DNA from: Armatimonadetes bacterium Uphvl-Ar1
Lineage (GTDB): Bacteria; Armatimonadota; Fimbriimonadia; Fimbriimonadales; Fimbriimonadaceae
Length of the DNA: 64,000 bases
Assembly: GCA_002162075.1 (NCBI GenBank)
Contig: CP021423.1
Location: 1,860,001-1,924,000, forward strand
Direction of reading: 5' to 3'
Of this stretch, positions 7,958 to 19,072 are shown one piece after another. Position 1 is the first letter of the stretch. Each line of letters opens with the position of its first letter. Under the pieces are notes generated by a model. That model did not search any database, had not been told where the DNA came from, and saw only the letters and a program-made list of their open reading frames with translations. A program made the translations under genes and the position numbers.

Positions 7958-9142
7958 TCAGACCACTTCAACTAAGATCGCCGTTGCTTCGCCCCCACCA
8001 ATACAAGGAGATGCAATCGCCCGCTTCCCACCCGTTCGGTGAAGCTCCATCAAAGCCGTCAAAACCAGACGTGTCCCCGTCATCCCGATCGGGTGACCAA
8101 TCGAAACCGCCCCTCCGTTCACATTCAGCTTCTCATGCGGAATCCCGACGTCTTTCGCTGTCGTCATCGCGACCACCGCAAACGCCTCGTTGATTTCAAA
8201 CAAGTCAACATCGTCCACAGACAATCCCGTCTTGTCCAGCAACTTCTGAACCGCTTGGGCCGGAGCCGTGGTGAACCACTTTGGCTCTTGCGCGTGCTGA
8301 GCGTACGCCGTGATCTTGCCAATCGGCTTCAATCCATACTTCTCAACCGCCGCCGCACTCGCCAAAACCATCGCCGCTGCCCCATCATTGATCGAGCTCG
8401 CATTCCCCGCCGTAGTCACCCCATCCTTGTTAAATGCAGGGCGCAGTTCGCCCAACTTATCTGGTCGACCTCGACCCGGTTCTTCATCTTCCGTAACAAT
8501 CACGGGGTCACCCTTCCGCTGAGGAACGCTCACTGCCGTAATCTCATCTTGGAACTTCCCTGTTTGCTGAGCCGCAACTGCCCTCCGGTAACTTTCCGCC
8601 GAAAACGCATCAAGCTCCTCGCGACTAAATCCTTTCTCACTCGCACAAAGGTCACCACAACTCCCCATGTGCATATTGTCATAAGGATCCCAAAGACCAT
8701 CCGCAATCATCAAATCAACTGCTGCCTGGTTCCCCATCCGCATCCCCGCCCGCGCGGTCGGTAATGCATAGGGTGTATTCGTCATCGACTCCATCCCGCC
8801 CGCAACCACGATGTCGGCATCGCCACACTTGATCGCCTGGGCCGCCATCATGAGCGTCTTCATCCCGCTCCCGCAAACTTTATTCACCGTCGTGCATGGC
8901 ACCCCATCCGGAATTCCCGCACCTTTGCTCGCTTGTCGCGCCGGAGCCTGACCAATGCCCGCACTCAAAACGTTCCCCATCAAGACTTCATCAACATTCT
9001 CCGGGTGAACTCCTGCGGCTTCCAAAGCCGCATGGATCGCCGCTGATCCAAGCTGCGGAGCCGTCAAACTCGAAAACGCCCCCTGAAATGCCGCAATCGG
9101 CGTCCGCTTCCCCGAAATGATGTAGACCGCGTTGTCGCTCAT
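7958..9142 (-). CDS. Acetyl-CoA C-acetyltransferase (thiolase)
   Basis: A 394-residue thiolase II that condenses or cleaves acetoacetyl-CoA. The acylated Cys90 lies in NKVCGSGMK, the catalytic His in GGAVSIGHPIG (about 350), and the second Cys in SPCIGGGEA (about 380). The NEAFA motif (about 318) is also present. Length and all motifs are those of the biosynthetic AtoB/PhaA group. No other fatty-acid or PHA genes are nearby, so the pathway is not settled by context. It is divergent from purA. Confidence 0.93.
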   Translation of the reverse strand: MSDNAVYIISGKRTPIAAFQGAFSSLTAPQLGSAAIHAALEAAGVHPENVDEVLMGNVLSAGIGQAPARQASKGAGIPDGVPCTTVNKVCGSGMKTLMMAAQAIKCGDADIVVAGGMESMTNTPYALPTARAGMRMGNQAAVDLMIADGLWDPYDNMHMGSCGDLCASEKGFSREELDAFSAESYRRAVAAQQTGKFQDEITAVSVPQRKGDPVIVTEDEEPGRGRPDKLGELRPAFNKDGVTTAGNASSINDGAAAMVLASAAAVEKYGLKPIGKITAYAQHAQEPKWFTTAPAQAVQKLLDKTGLSVDDVDLFEINEAFAVVAMTTAKDVGIPHEKLNVNGGAVSIGHPIGMTGTRLVLTALMELHRTGGKRAIASPCIGGGEATAILVEVV

Positions 9143-9262
9143 AACGAGAGATTACCTAGACTGACCCCTTGGCGAAGTGATGAATGGTTCTCATCATAGG
9201 CACGGACCCAGTCCTAAACCCACGCCCCAAACATCAAAATTTTTCGCACCTTTTTTCCATAG

Positions 9263-10795
<1,533 letters not shown>

Positions 10796-10826
10796 ACAGC
10801 ACGCACAAAACGGAAAAATCGCCATT

Positions 10827-10868
10827 CCCCCTCTCCGTTTTAATGGAGAGGGGGCCAGGGGGTGAGGT
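10827..10868 (+). repeat. Dispersed palindromic repeat, conserved type
   Basis: CCCCCTCTCC and GGAGAGGGGG form a 10-bp stem around GTTTTAAT, followed by CCAGGGGGTGAGGTC. The copies at 13906 and 17062 are nearly identical, with the same orientation and tail. It lies between purA and the FGE-like gene. Confidence 0.8.
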
Positions 10869-10909
10869 CAGTTTAAAGCAGCCCCTCAAAAATCAGCCAC
10901 AATAAAACT

Positions 10910-11665
10910 ATGATCCTCGCCGGACTCCTGGCAATCATTTCCCCCATGCAAACCGCCGATCCCATGGTCGTCAAAATCGAGGGCCACCTCGCCGAATACA
11001 AAATGATCCGCATCCCCGCCGGAACCCACCGGAAAGACGGCAAAGAAACCCCCGTCAAGTCCATCTGGATCGGACAAACCGAAATCACCTGGGACATCTA
11101 CGATATCTTCGCCTACCGCCTTGATCTCAGCCAAGAAGACGCCGCCAAAGACGAAGTCATCAGGGCCCGACCCTCCAAACCGTACGGCGCACCCGACCGA
11201 GGTTATGGACACAAAGGCTATCCCGCCATCGGGGTTCACGCCCAAGCCGCCGAAGCATTTTGCCAATGGCTCTCCCAAAAAACCGGCCGGAAGTTCCGAC
11301 TCCCAACCGAAGCCGAATGGGAGTACGCCGCCGCCGCTGGGCTCGATATAGTCCCAGACAACAGAGACGAGATCGCTTGGCACTGGGACAATGCCGACGA
11401 CACCACCCATCCTGTCGGAACCCTCAAACCCAACCCCTGGAGCCTCCACGACATGCTTGGCAATGCCTCCGAATGGGTGACCCGCACCGACAAAACCACA
11501 ACCACAAAGGGCGGTCACTTTTGCGAAAAACCTGCCAAACTCAGCTTCACGCTTTCCGAGGATTACAACCCCAACTGGCAAATGCGCGACGCCCACATCC
11601 CTAAATCAAAATGGTGGCTCAGCGACGGCGAATTCGTCGGCTTCCGCATCGTCTGCGAAGATTAA
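10910..11665 (+). CDS. Formylglycine-generating-enzyme-like (SUMF1 domain) secreted protein
   Basis: A 251-residue protein with a short hydrophobic N-terminal signal (MILAGLLAIISP), so probably exported. The SUMF1/FGE fold is shown by YKMIRIPAGTHRK, IGQTEITWDIYD, FRLPTEAEWEYAAAAG (about 125-140), LHDMLGNASEWV (about 180-191) and GFRIVCED at the C terminus. True FGEs use a copper-binding Cys pair to oxidise sulfatase cysteines. That pair is not evident here and no sulfatase is nearby, so a binding or structural role is as likely. Its TAA abuts the stop of the convergent kinase gene with no gap. Confidence 0.8.
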   Translation: MILAGLLAIISPMQTADPMVVKIEGHLAEYKMIRIPAGTHRKDGKETPVKSIWIGQTEITWDIYDIFAYRLDLSQEDAAKDEVIRARPSKPYGAPDRGYGHKGYPAIGVHAQAAEAFCQWLSQKTGRKFRLPTEAEWEYAAAAGLDIVPDNRDEIAWHWDNADDTTHPVGTLKPNPWSLHDMLGNASEWVTRTDKTTTTKGGHFCEKPAKLSFTLSEDYNPNWQMRDAHIPKSKWWLSDGEFVGFRIVCED

Positions 11666-13121
11666 TCACCCCACCAAAACCCCAATTCGGGCCACCGTCC
11701 CCACCCCAACTTCAGAAGAAATCTCAAACCGCCCCCCGTGCAACCGTGCAATCTGGTCAACAATCGCCAGCCCAAGCCCCGTCCCACCCGTTCCCGTTCC
11801 CCGGGCCGAATCAACTCGATAAAACCGCTTTGTCAAATTCGGCAAGTGCTCCGCCGGAATCCCCTCCCCCGAATCCCGAACTTCAATCCAAACCAGCCCA
11901 TCTCGTTCCTCGGTCACTAGTCGAATCTCGCCGTCATCCGGAGTATGGCGCGCCGCATTACTGAGCAAGTTGACAACTGCCCGCTCCAGAAGACCAGGCT
12001 CAATCATTGCCCGCTTGTCCTTCAATTCCAACTTCAGCCGCCCATCTTCACCGAGACCCGTTAAAGCAACCGCCTTCGCAAGAACAGCCGTCACGCTCAG
12101 AGCCTTAAGTTCGACTTTTCCTCCGTCTGTCCGCGCCAAAGTTAAAAGCTGATCCACCAACCCCGCCATGTGATCAGCCGCGCCCTCAATCACTCCGAAC
12201 CGCTCCCCAATCTCCCCCGGATTCTCCTCCCGACCGCTACTCGACACAAGTTTGATCCGTGTCAATGGCGTCCGCAATTCATGGCTCGCATCTGCCGTGA
12301 ACTGCTTTTGCGCTTCCAATAGAGCCTGTTGTTTCTCAAACGAATTATGGAGCCGCCCCACCATCCCATTGAATTCCTCGGCTAAATCCCCAAACTCATC
12401 ATCCCCTTCAACAACAATGCGCTGATTCATGTTCGTCGCCGAAATCCCGCGCGCTGCAGTCGTCAAATCCTCGATCGGCTTCAATGCCCGTCGAGTCAAA
12501 AACCACGCTCCAAGTGATGCCAGCAGCAAAGTCGCCGGTACCAAAACCATAAAGACTCCCATCTGCGCCCGCTGCAACGCCGCAATCGATCGCAACTCTG
12601 ACCCCGACTGCACGACTCCCACAATCTCCCCTCTTCGTCGCACCGGCGCCGATAAAATCCGGACATCTTCCCCTCAAACTGCACCGTTACAAACCCCACC
12701 TCACCCCGCAGCGAAGCCTTGAGCATTTCTTGATCCCACGGTTCAACCCCCGCATCCAAGAGTGAAACCCCATCCAATCCAAAAACCCGAGGACGCCTCA
12801 CCGCAACTATCTTTTTTGTCTCTTCGTCGGCTGTTTCCGGAATCGGTGGCTGTCGAAAACGATCAATCCACCGCCCCCGACCCCCCTGATCTGGTCCACC
12901 CCCATCCCTCCAAAAATATTCTGACCGCCAAATCCCCCCTGCTCCCCGCGCCCTTCCGCTGCTCGCATAATCGGCGACACACGGTCACGCAATTCCCGAT
13001 CAATCCCCACCATCGCCTGCTGACGAGTCGCCACCGCCACAAACACCGCCAGAACCACCATCGAGACAAACAGAATGACAATGTTCCACAAGGTCAAGCG
13101 AGTCTTAAAACTCCCCGCCAT
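11666..13121 (-). CDS. Sensor histidine kinase, frameshifted twice as sequenced
   Basis: Read with two repairs this is a 485-residue membrane sensor kinase. It has an N-terminal TM (NIVILFVSMVVLAVFVAVA), a periplasmic region, a second TM (VLVPATLLLASLGAWFL), HAMP, the phospho-acceptor ADASHELRTPLTRIK, and an ATPase domain with NLLSNAARHTP, DSGEGIP and GTGLGLAIV. The frame breaks at the C-run 12899-12903 (should be six) and again at 12670-12673 (should be five). Both are single-base losses and the repaired length is an exact multiple of three. The ATG at 13121 directly follows the response regulator's TAG. The ligand is unknown. Confidence 0.85.
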
Positions 13122-13797
13122 CTATCCCCCCTCCGGCGGTCTCAATGTGTAACCCACACCATGAACGGTATGGATCAACGGATCCCACCCTTCTCGATCA
13201 ACCTTTTTCCGCAGGGATGAAACATGAAAATTCACTGTATTCGGCTGTGTCTCAAAATTGTGCCAAACCCGTTCCAAATCGCCTCGCGACTCAAAACATG
13301 ACCCGTTCGTCGCGCAAGGGCCTCCAGCAGAGTGAATTCCCGTTTTGTCAACTGCAGATCCTCTCCTGCCCGCCTCGCAGTGTGTGATCCGGGATCAAGT
13401 TCCAAATCCGCGACCTGAATTAACTCCGACTTCATCTGCGCATCACGCCGGGTGATTGCGCGAACCCGAGCCATCAATTCTTGCATCGAAAACGGCTTAA
13501 CCAAGTAGTCATCTGCCCCACATCCAAACCCTTCACCCGATCCTCAATCGCATCCTTAGCCGTCAGCATTAAAATCGGCGTCGCATCCCCCATTGACCGC
13601 AATCTCCGACATACTTCCACCCCATCCGGAGCCGGGATCATCAAGTCCAAGAGAATTGCCGAGTAGCTCCCTTCCTGTGCCAGGTCAAGGGCCGTTGCGC
13701 CATCTCGGGCAACATCCGCCGAGTGCCCCGCCTTTCGAAGCGCCCTCTCAAGCTCACTCGCAATCACGAGATCATCTTCCACAACCAATAGCCGCAC
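13122..13797 (-). CDS. OmpR-family response regulator, frameshifted twice as sequenced
   Basis: Repaired, this is 225 residues, the usual OmpR length. The receiver domain has RLLVVEDD, the phospho-acceptor in ILLDLMIPAPDGVEV and MLTAKD, then the ADDYLVKPF segment. The DNA-binding winged helix contains LTKREFTLLEALARRTGHVLSRE and ends with TVHGVGYTLRPPEGG. The frame breaks within the C-run 13516-13519 (should be five) and around AAACCC at 13265-13270; each needs one added base. It is the first gene of the pair with the kinase at 11666-13121 (stop and start codons adjacent). Confidence 0.87.
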
Positions 13798-13905
13798 CCC
13801 CTCATTCTAGGCTAATCCCATGAGTTTCTCGTGAGATTAAGTTCAAAATTGTCGATTATCTATGAAGAAGAATCTCAATCAATTCCAAAGTCTGAATTCC
13901 AAATG

Positions 13906-13947
13906 CCCCTCTCCGTTTTAATGGAGAGGGGGTTAGGGGGTGAGGTC
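13906..13947 (+). repeat. Dispersed palindromic repeat, conserved type
   Basis: CCCCTCTCC (13906-13914) pairs with GGAGAGGGG around GTTTTAAT, followed by GTTAGGGGGTGAGGTC. Nearly identical to the copies at 10827 and 17062. It occupies the gap between the response regulator and the hypothetical gene ending at 14030, where no coding sequence is seen. Confidence 0.8.
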
Positions 13948-14029
13948 AATGGGATTTTTTCGACTTCCTAGTTGAGCCAATGCTAAGCTGAAGTAATAGT
14001 GTAAGCCTAATCCAAAATCGAGATAATCA

Positions 14030-14433
14030 TCAGTCCAAGTACTCCAAAAGCACATCATGCCCCAGATAAAAATGATGGCTCATCGTCCCCGCCTTGAACC
14101 ACATCATCGCGACAGGAACCCCGGATAGAAAAAGTCAACTACACTTTGAGCCTCCTCCGGTGAAACCTCCCCTCCTGCCTCCCGAACAACCATCAAATGA
14201 AGCAGATCCTCTTCGCCCTCGAATTGATACCGAAACTCCCCCACCGTCCCTCCGTAATCATTCGCCTCAATCCCCACACTCAACATCGCAAATTCATCAC
14301 TCGGGCGAGAAACGTCGCGATCAAAATCCGGCAAGTAAATCGTCCGCCCTGCCCGAACATCTTCCAGAATGCGCCCAATCACCTCGTCCCGACGCAACCG
14401 CTCCGTCTCCGAAATCAACATCACCATCAACAT
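14030..14433 (-). CDS. Hypothetical protein, one frameshift as sequenced
   Basis: A soluble acidic protein with no recognised family. As it stands it ends early after FFYPGFLSR. Adding one base to the C-run at 14119-14122 lets the frame continue as YPGVPVAMMWFKAGTMSH and end at a TGA at 14032-14030, giving 134 residues. The repaired C-terminal part looks protein-like and the length becomes a multiple of three. ATGs at 14433, 14427 and 14421 are all possible starts. Neighbours give no functional hint. Confidence 0.55.
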
Positions 14434-14487
14434 TCTACGAGATCAATTTGCGTTCTCCCAACCCTTTAGGGTTAAACTATCAAAACT

Positions 14488-15750
14488 ATGGCGAAGCGCG
14501 ACGTATCACGACGAGATTTCCTGGCGGGAACCGCCGCCCTCGGCGCAACCGCAATGATGCCCAACCTCGCCTTCGGGCAAACAAGTGAAACCATGAAAGT
14601 CGGAGTTATTGGATGTGGAGGACGCGGCCGCGATGCCGCCATAAACGCAATTGATGCTGCCCCTGGAGTCGAAATCGTCGCACTGGGCGATGCCTTCGCC
14701 GACCGCACTCAGCAAGCGGCGGACGTCATCAAACAATACCGAGAAAAGAACTTCAAAGCCCCCAAGGATCAGCTCTTCTCCGGGATAGATGCTTACCAAA
14801 AAGTTCTCCAATGTGACGTGGATTACGTCATCCTCGCCACGCCGCCCGCCTTCCGCCCCCAACACCTGGAGGCCGCAATCAAAGCCGGCAAACACGTCTT
14901 CATGGAAAAACCCGTCGCCGTCGATGGCGAAGGCATCCTCAAAGTCTTTGAAATCAGCGACCTCGCCAAATCAAAAGGTCTTGCCATCGTTGCCGGTACC
15001 CAACGACGCCACGAAGCGCAATACTTGGAGACGATCAAGCGCATCCAAGACGGTGCAATCGGTGATGTCGTTTCAATGCGGTGCTACTGGAACCAAGGCG
15101 GACTCTGGAGCGTTAACCGAACCCCCGAGATGTCTGACCTCGAATGGCAACTCCGCAACTGGCTCTATTTCACCTGGCTCAGCGGAGATCATATCGTCGA
15201 ACAACACATCCACAACATTGACGTGTGCATGTGGGCTTCCGGAAGAGTGCCTCAAGCCGCCGTCGGTCTCGGTGGACGCCAAACTCGAACTGCCGAAGTC
15301 TTCGGTCACATCTACGATCACTTCTCGGTCGAATTTGACATGGGCGATGAAGTCCGAATTCACAGCTACAGCCGCCAACAAGATGGCACGGTCAGCAACG
15401 TCAGCGAGTTTATTCAGGGAACCAAAGGCAATTCAAACGCCGCCAACCGAATCTGGGGTGAAAACGCATACCGATTCGATGGCGAAAAAGAAAATCCCTA
15501 CATGGTCGAACACCGCAACCTCATCAACGGCATCCGATCCGGGAATGTCCTCAACGAAGGACGCCAAGTCGCAGAATCAACTCTCGCCGCCATCATGGGA
15601 CGCTTTGCGTGCTACACCGGCCAACGAGTCACCCGGGAGCAAGTTCTGGCAACCAAGGGAATGGTTCCCTCAAATCTCGAATGGGGTATGGAACTGCCCG
15701 TCCCCGAAGTCTGCATGCCCGGCAAAACAAAAATCGAAGACTTCAGCTAA
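14488..15750 (+). CDS. Tat-exported Gfo/Idh/MocA family oxidoreductase
   Basis: A 420-residue NAD(P)-dependent dehydrogenase-like protein with a twin-arginine signal (SRRDFLAGTAALGATAMM), so probably folded in the cytoplasm and exported. The Rossmann motif VGVIGCGGRGRD is near 34-45. ILATPPAFRPQHLEAAIKAG and the family EKPVAVD with its catalytic Lys are near 112-145. AGTQRRHEAQYLETIKRI and HNIDVCMWASG follow. Such exported members act on sugars or sugar-like compounds; the substrate is unknown. A strong terminator follows the gene. Confidence 0.9.
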   Translation: MAKRDVSRRDFLAGTAALGATAMMPNLAFGQTSETMKVGVIGCGGRGRDAAINAIDAAPGVEIVALGDAFADRTQQAADVIKQYREKNFKAPKDQLFSGIDAYQKVLQCDVDYVILATPPAFRPQHLEAAIKAGKHVFMEKPVAVDGEGILKVFEISDLAKSKGLAIVAGTQRRHEAQYLETIKRIQDGAIGDVVSMRCYWNQGGLWSVNRTPEMSDLEWQLRNWLYFTWLSGDHIVEQHIHNIDVCMWASGRVPQAAVGLGGRQTRTAEVFGHIYDHFSVEFDMGDEVRIHSYSRQQDGTVSNVSEFIQGTKGNSNAANRIWGENAYRFDGEKENPYMVEHRNLINGIRSGNVLNEGRQVAESTLAAIMGRFACYTGQRVTREQVLATKGMVPSNLEWGMELPVPEVCMPGKTKIEDFS

Positions 15751-15761
15751 TCGTGAACACA

Positions 15762-15794
15762 TCCCCTTGGATCACTCATCCAAGGGGACTTTTT
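15762..15794 (+). terminator. Intrinsic terminator after the Gfo/Idh/MocA gene
   Basis: TCCCCTTGGAT (15762-15772) pairs perfectly with ATCCAAGGGGA (15778-15788) around CACTC, followed by CTTTTT. It terminates the plus-strand dehydrogenase gene; the T-run touches the stop of the convergent lyase gene. Confidence 0.85.
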
Positions 15795-16953
15795 ATGTCA
15801 ACGCCGCAAAGGCCTGATCAATATCCTCTTTCAAATCTTCAATATCTTCTAGCCCCGCATAAAACCGAATCGCCCATTTCTCCTCGGGCCAATCCATCGG
15901 CTTGCCAAAAATCGGCACCGCCAAGCTCTCATAACCACCCCAGCTCACCCCCATCTGGAACACTTCCAAGTTCTCTAGGAACGCTCGTACCCACTCCTCT
16001 TCCTGGTGCCGCGGAATGATCGTCACCAAAGACGTATGCCCCGTCTGTTGCCGCGCAATCAAGCCCGCCTGAGAATGTTCCGGATCGCCAGAATAGTAAA
16101 TCTCCGCCACTTCATCACGCCCCCGCAAAAACTCAAAAAGCTCTTTACCCACCCTCTGCGCTTCTTCCACTCTGAGCCGCAAGGTTCGCATCCCCCTCAG
16201 CAACAACCAAGCATCAAACGGCGCCAACCTCGCCCCCAGCCACTGCCCTTCCCGGAGTTCAATCGCTCGGCAAATCTCTCGACTCGCACAAAGTGCCCCC
16301 GCGACCACATCACTGTGACCCGCCAAGTATTTCGTCGCCGAATGCAGAACAATATCAACACCCATCGCCGCCGGATTCTGAAAAATCGGCGAGCAATTGG
16401 AATTGTCAATCAGAGTCAATATCCCCCGCTCCCGGGCAAATCCTGTCACGACCGCCAAATCCTGAATCCGGAACAATACACTGCTCGGCGACTCCAGATA
16501 AATCAACTTCGTATTTTCGCGAACCGCCCTAAAGATCTCTTCGGGGTCAACTCCCACCACCATCGTGGTCTCCACGCCAATCCCCGGCAGATACTCCAGT
16601 AAAAAACTCCGCGTTGGACCATAAGCTGTGTCCACGCAAACAACATGATCCCCCGCCCGCACCCCATGCAAAATCGCTGCCGAAATCGCTGCCATCCCAC
16701 TCCCAAACACCAGCGCATCTTCTGTCCCCTCCAGCATCGCCAGCTTTTTCTCCACCATCGTCAAATTGGGATTCCCTACCCGACTGTAAATGTAATGTTC
16801 TTTCTCAGCCGAAGAGTCCGCCAGCTTCCCCCGCAAAGAATCAAATGTGTCATGGACGAACAACGAAGTCTGAAAAATCGGCGGCGTCACTGCCCCCAAG
16901 TGATGAACCTCTTCGCCTAGATGCTGTAACTTCGTGTCCCGCCGCATGACCAA
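15793..16953 (-). CDS. Trans-sulfuration family PLP enzyme (cystathionine gamma-synthase/lyase-like)
   Basis: A 386-residue Cys/Met metabolism PLP enzyme. YSRVGNPN (about 56-63) and FGSGMAAISAAI form the PLP phosphate site. LIYLESPSSVLFRIQDL and DNSNCSPIFQNP follow, with the Schiff-base Lys in HSATKYLAGHSDVVAG (about 210). The family includes MetB, MetC and methionine gamma-lyase; the motifs do not decide which reaction. The start at 16953 gives a normal N terminus (DTKLQHLG). No sulfur genes are adjacent. It converges on the dehydrogenase across a terminator. Confidence 0.9.
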   Translation of the reverse strand: MVMRRDTKLQHLGEEVHHLGAVTPPIFQTSLFVHDTFDSLRGKLADSSAEKEHYIYSRVGNPNLTMVEKKLAMLEGTEDALVFGSGMAAISAAILHGVRAGDHVVCVDTAYGPTRSFLLEYLPGIGVETTMVVGVDPEEIFRAVRENTKLIYLESPSSVLFRIQDLAVVTGFARERGILTLIDNSNCSPIFQNPAAMGVDIVLHSATKYLAGHSDVVAGALCASREICRAIELREGQWLGARLAPFDAWLLLRGMRTLRLRVEEAQRVGKELFEFLRGRDEVAEIYYSGDPEHSQAGLIARQQTGHTSLVTIIPRHQEEEWVRAFLENLEVFQMGVSWGGYESLAVPIFGKPMDWPEEKWAIRFYAGLEDIEDLKEDIDQAFAALT

Positions 16954-17061
16954 AAAACTTTACCCATTTAGCCAAACTCGTTCGCTTTCGAACTTTGTTG
17001 TCCCAAATCCAATTGTCCGGGATCGAGTCAACTTTACACTGAATCTTGAGGGTTGTCGAAT

Positions 17062-17104
17062 CCCCCCTCTCCGTTTTAATGGAGAGGGGGTCAGGGGGTG
17101 AGGT
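17062..17104 (+). repeat. Dispersed palindromic repeat, conserved type
   Basis: A CCCCCTCTCC/GGAGAGGGGG stem around GTTTTAAT, then TCAGGGGGTGAGGT. Third near-identical copy in the window, in the gap of about 295 bp between the lyase and acetyltransferase genes. The rest of that gap shows no gene. Confidence 0.8.
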
Positions 17105-17248
17105 AAAGGTAGCTAACCGCAAAACCCATCCGAAAAACAGAGCACCCATTCACACACCCGTCGATAAAGGGTTAAACTTTCCTCCTCACCCTAAGCCGAT
17201 GCATCTCACCACGGAGCAACTTCCGACAAATTGTTGATTCTCGAAGTC

Positions 17249-17725
17249 ATGATCACCTACCGACCCGCAACTCCCGACGAATCAGAAACCCTCCTCACCC
17301 TCGCTCGAGAAACGTTCGCTGAAACATACACCGATCTCACGCCCGAAGACCTCGACCATCATTTCAAAACCACCCTCACCCCAGACTACATCCAATCCGC
17401 AATCATTCAAGACCACATCATCTTCGCCCTTGATCAAAATCTTCCCATCGGCTTCATCCAATTCGGCCCGACCGAACCAAGTCTTCCCAAACATATCCAC
17501 CGCATCTACCTCCGCAAAACTCACCAACGCCAAGGCATCGGCACCCACCTCCTCAATCTCGCCCTCGATCACCCCCTCATCAAATCGGCCCCAGAAGTCA
17601 CGATTGATGTATGGAGTGAAAACACGGTCGCTCTCCGCCTCTATCAAACCCACGGATTTGAAATCACCCGTGAATACTTCCTCACTTTCCCTTCCGGCCC
17701 AAGCGAAACCCCGACTATTTCATGA
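17249..17725 (+). CDS. GNAT-family N-acetyltransferase
   Basis: A 158-residue acetyl-CoA-dependent acetyltransferase. ITYRPATPDESETLLTLARETF is the typical GNAT opening. IHRIYLRKTHQRQGIGTHLLNLAL (about 90-113) contains the acetyl-CoA-binding Q-x-x-G-x-G loop, and the C-terminal VWSENTVALRLYQTHGFE is motif B. The substrate is unknown. ATG 17249 is chosen over an upstream in-frame TTG because the domain begins there. It is followed 61 bp later by the thioredoxin-like candidate selenoprotein gene on the same strand. Confidence 0.88.
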   Translation: MITYRPATPDESETLLTLARETFAETYTDLTPEDLDHHFKTTLTPDYIQSAIIQDHIIFALDQNLPIGFIQFGPTEPSLPKHIHRIYLRKTHQRQGIGTHLLNLALDHPLIKSAPEVTIDVWSENTVALRLYQTHGFEITREYFLTFPSGPSETPTIS

Positions 17726-17786
17726 CCCGAAAAAACCCCCTGCAACCTTCACCAAATCCCGAAACGTCCCTATAATCAGGTCACTA

Positions 17787-19010
17787 ATGCTTGCCGCCCT
17801 TCTCCTCACCGCACAAGCTCCAACCCAAACCCCGAGCCGGCTCACTTGGCAAACTTTTGAGCAAATCAAAGCCCACGCTTCTCTCCAAGGGAACGACACT
17901 GTATTCCAATCCCTCGACTGGCGAACCCGAATTTTCGACGGCCTCGTCGCTGGTTCAAAGGCCGATAAACCCGTCCTTCTCTGGATGTATTTCGGCGACC
18001 CGCGCGGCCACTGCTGACAAAATGGCGCAAAAACCAGACAGTTCGTCTGGACTCGACCCGAAATCGCCCAATACGTTTCCACCAACCTCATCCCCGTCGC
18101 TGCCGACGATGTGAGTTACAACGAGCACCCCGACAAATCAAACTGGGAACACCGCATCACAACCAAAATTTTCAGCCGAAATCCCGCTGGAATCCACCAA
18201 GGAATCTATGTCGCAACCCCCTCTGGCCAACTCCTCGCCCGAGTCAATGCCGGATGGCCCGACCCCGACGCCGATGAAACCCTCCGGCTCATCAAACAAG
18301 CTGTCTCGCGCTACAAGCAACTTCCGGTGAACGAACGCATCATCACCGAACTCCCCGACCCAAAAACCGACCGCCTCACATTCAAACAAGACCAATTCAC
18401 CAAACCGAAAGGGACCCTTGACCTGCGCGTCACCAAGAGGGGCTACTCCTTCCCCGGAATGACTACTTTCGACGAACGCCATCCCAAATTCTTTGGCATC
18501 GACCGCCTCTGGTTCAAGCCATCGGAATACAAACAGTTCATCCCCCGCCAACTCGCTGCGAACGCCTCAGTCAGCATCAAGGGGCCTGCCCTCGAACGCT
18601 GGATTCTCCACAACCATATGCAAAAAGCCTGCTCCGCCTGGTGGCCCGAACACATCAAGCAGGCCTCCCTCACCAGTACCATCACCAGCATCTCAGGCGA
18701 CGCCATCGACATCGAACTCAAAGGAACTTTCCATGTCAAAGCCGACTCCGAATGGAATACCGGCTCCTACCAGGGCTCTCTTCTCGGCAAAGCCACTTAC
18801 AACCAGCGAACCCGAGAGTTCATCGCCTGGGACAGTGTCATGTACGGCAAATCAACTCTCGGCAAACTCCTCCCCAACGCTCACGTCGGTGACCCCTCTC
18901 AAATGGTCGCAACTTACGCCACCATCAACCCCCTCACTGATGCCGACGACGCCATGGTTCCATCCGACTGGCTGTACGGATACGGCCTCAACTGGTGTCG
19001 CAATCCATAA
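17787..19010 (+). CDS. Candidate selenoprotein: exported thioredoxin-like protein with Cys-Sec (in-frame TGA)
   Basis: From ATG 17787 the frame runs to a TAA at 19008-19010, interrupted only by TGA at 18015-18017. With Sec at that codon it is a 407-residue protein. The N terminus is a short signal-like peptide (MLAALLLTAQAP). Residues about 60-120 look like a thioredoxin fold: KPVLLWMYFGDPRGHC, then Sec77, then QNGAKTRQF, EIAQYVSTNLIPVAADD and GIYVATPSGQLLARVNAG. Cys76-Sec77 sits where thioredoxins place their active site. From memory, similar planctomycete-type proteins have a C-T-G-N-G motif here. About 280 further residues form a second region of unknown fold. A 6-bp hairpin lies 16 nt past the TGA. 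Without read-through the product would be a useless 76-residue stub. No frameshift is needed. Confidence 0.75.
18034..18050 (+). promoter_or_regulatory. SECIS-like hairpin downstream of the TGA at 18015-18017
   Basis: CCAGAC (18034-18039) pairs perfectly with GTCTGG (18045-18050) around an AGUUC loop. The stem begins 16 nt after the TGA and the loop 22 nt after it, with G as the second loop base, as expected of a bacterial SECIS. It lies within the coding sequence, as bacterial SECIS elements do. Function is inferred. Confidence 0.65.
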
Positions 19011-19017
19011 ACAAAAT

Positions 19018-19050
19018 TCCCTCGCCCGCAAGATGCTTGAAGGCGAGGGA
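19018..19050 (-). terminator. Hairpin terminator for terC
   Basis: TCCCTCGCC (19018-19026) pairs perfectly with GGCGAGGGA (19042-19050). On the minus strand the stem is followed by ATTTTGTTT, so it fits as an intrinsic terminator for terC. It may also stop transcription of the convergent selenoprotein-candidate gene. Confidence 0.7.
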
Positions 19051-19072
19051 AGAAGGACAAAAAGAACTGAGC

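Noticed and set aside
12496-12801. Separate gene within the histidine kinase
   Set aside because: It is the middle reading frame of the twice-frameshifted kinase.
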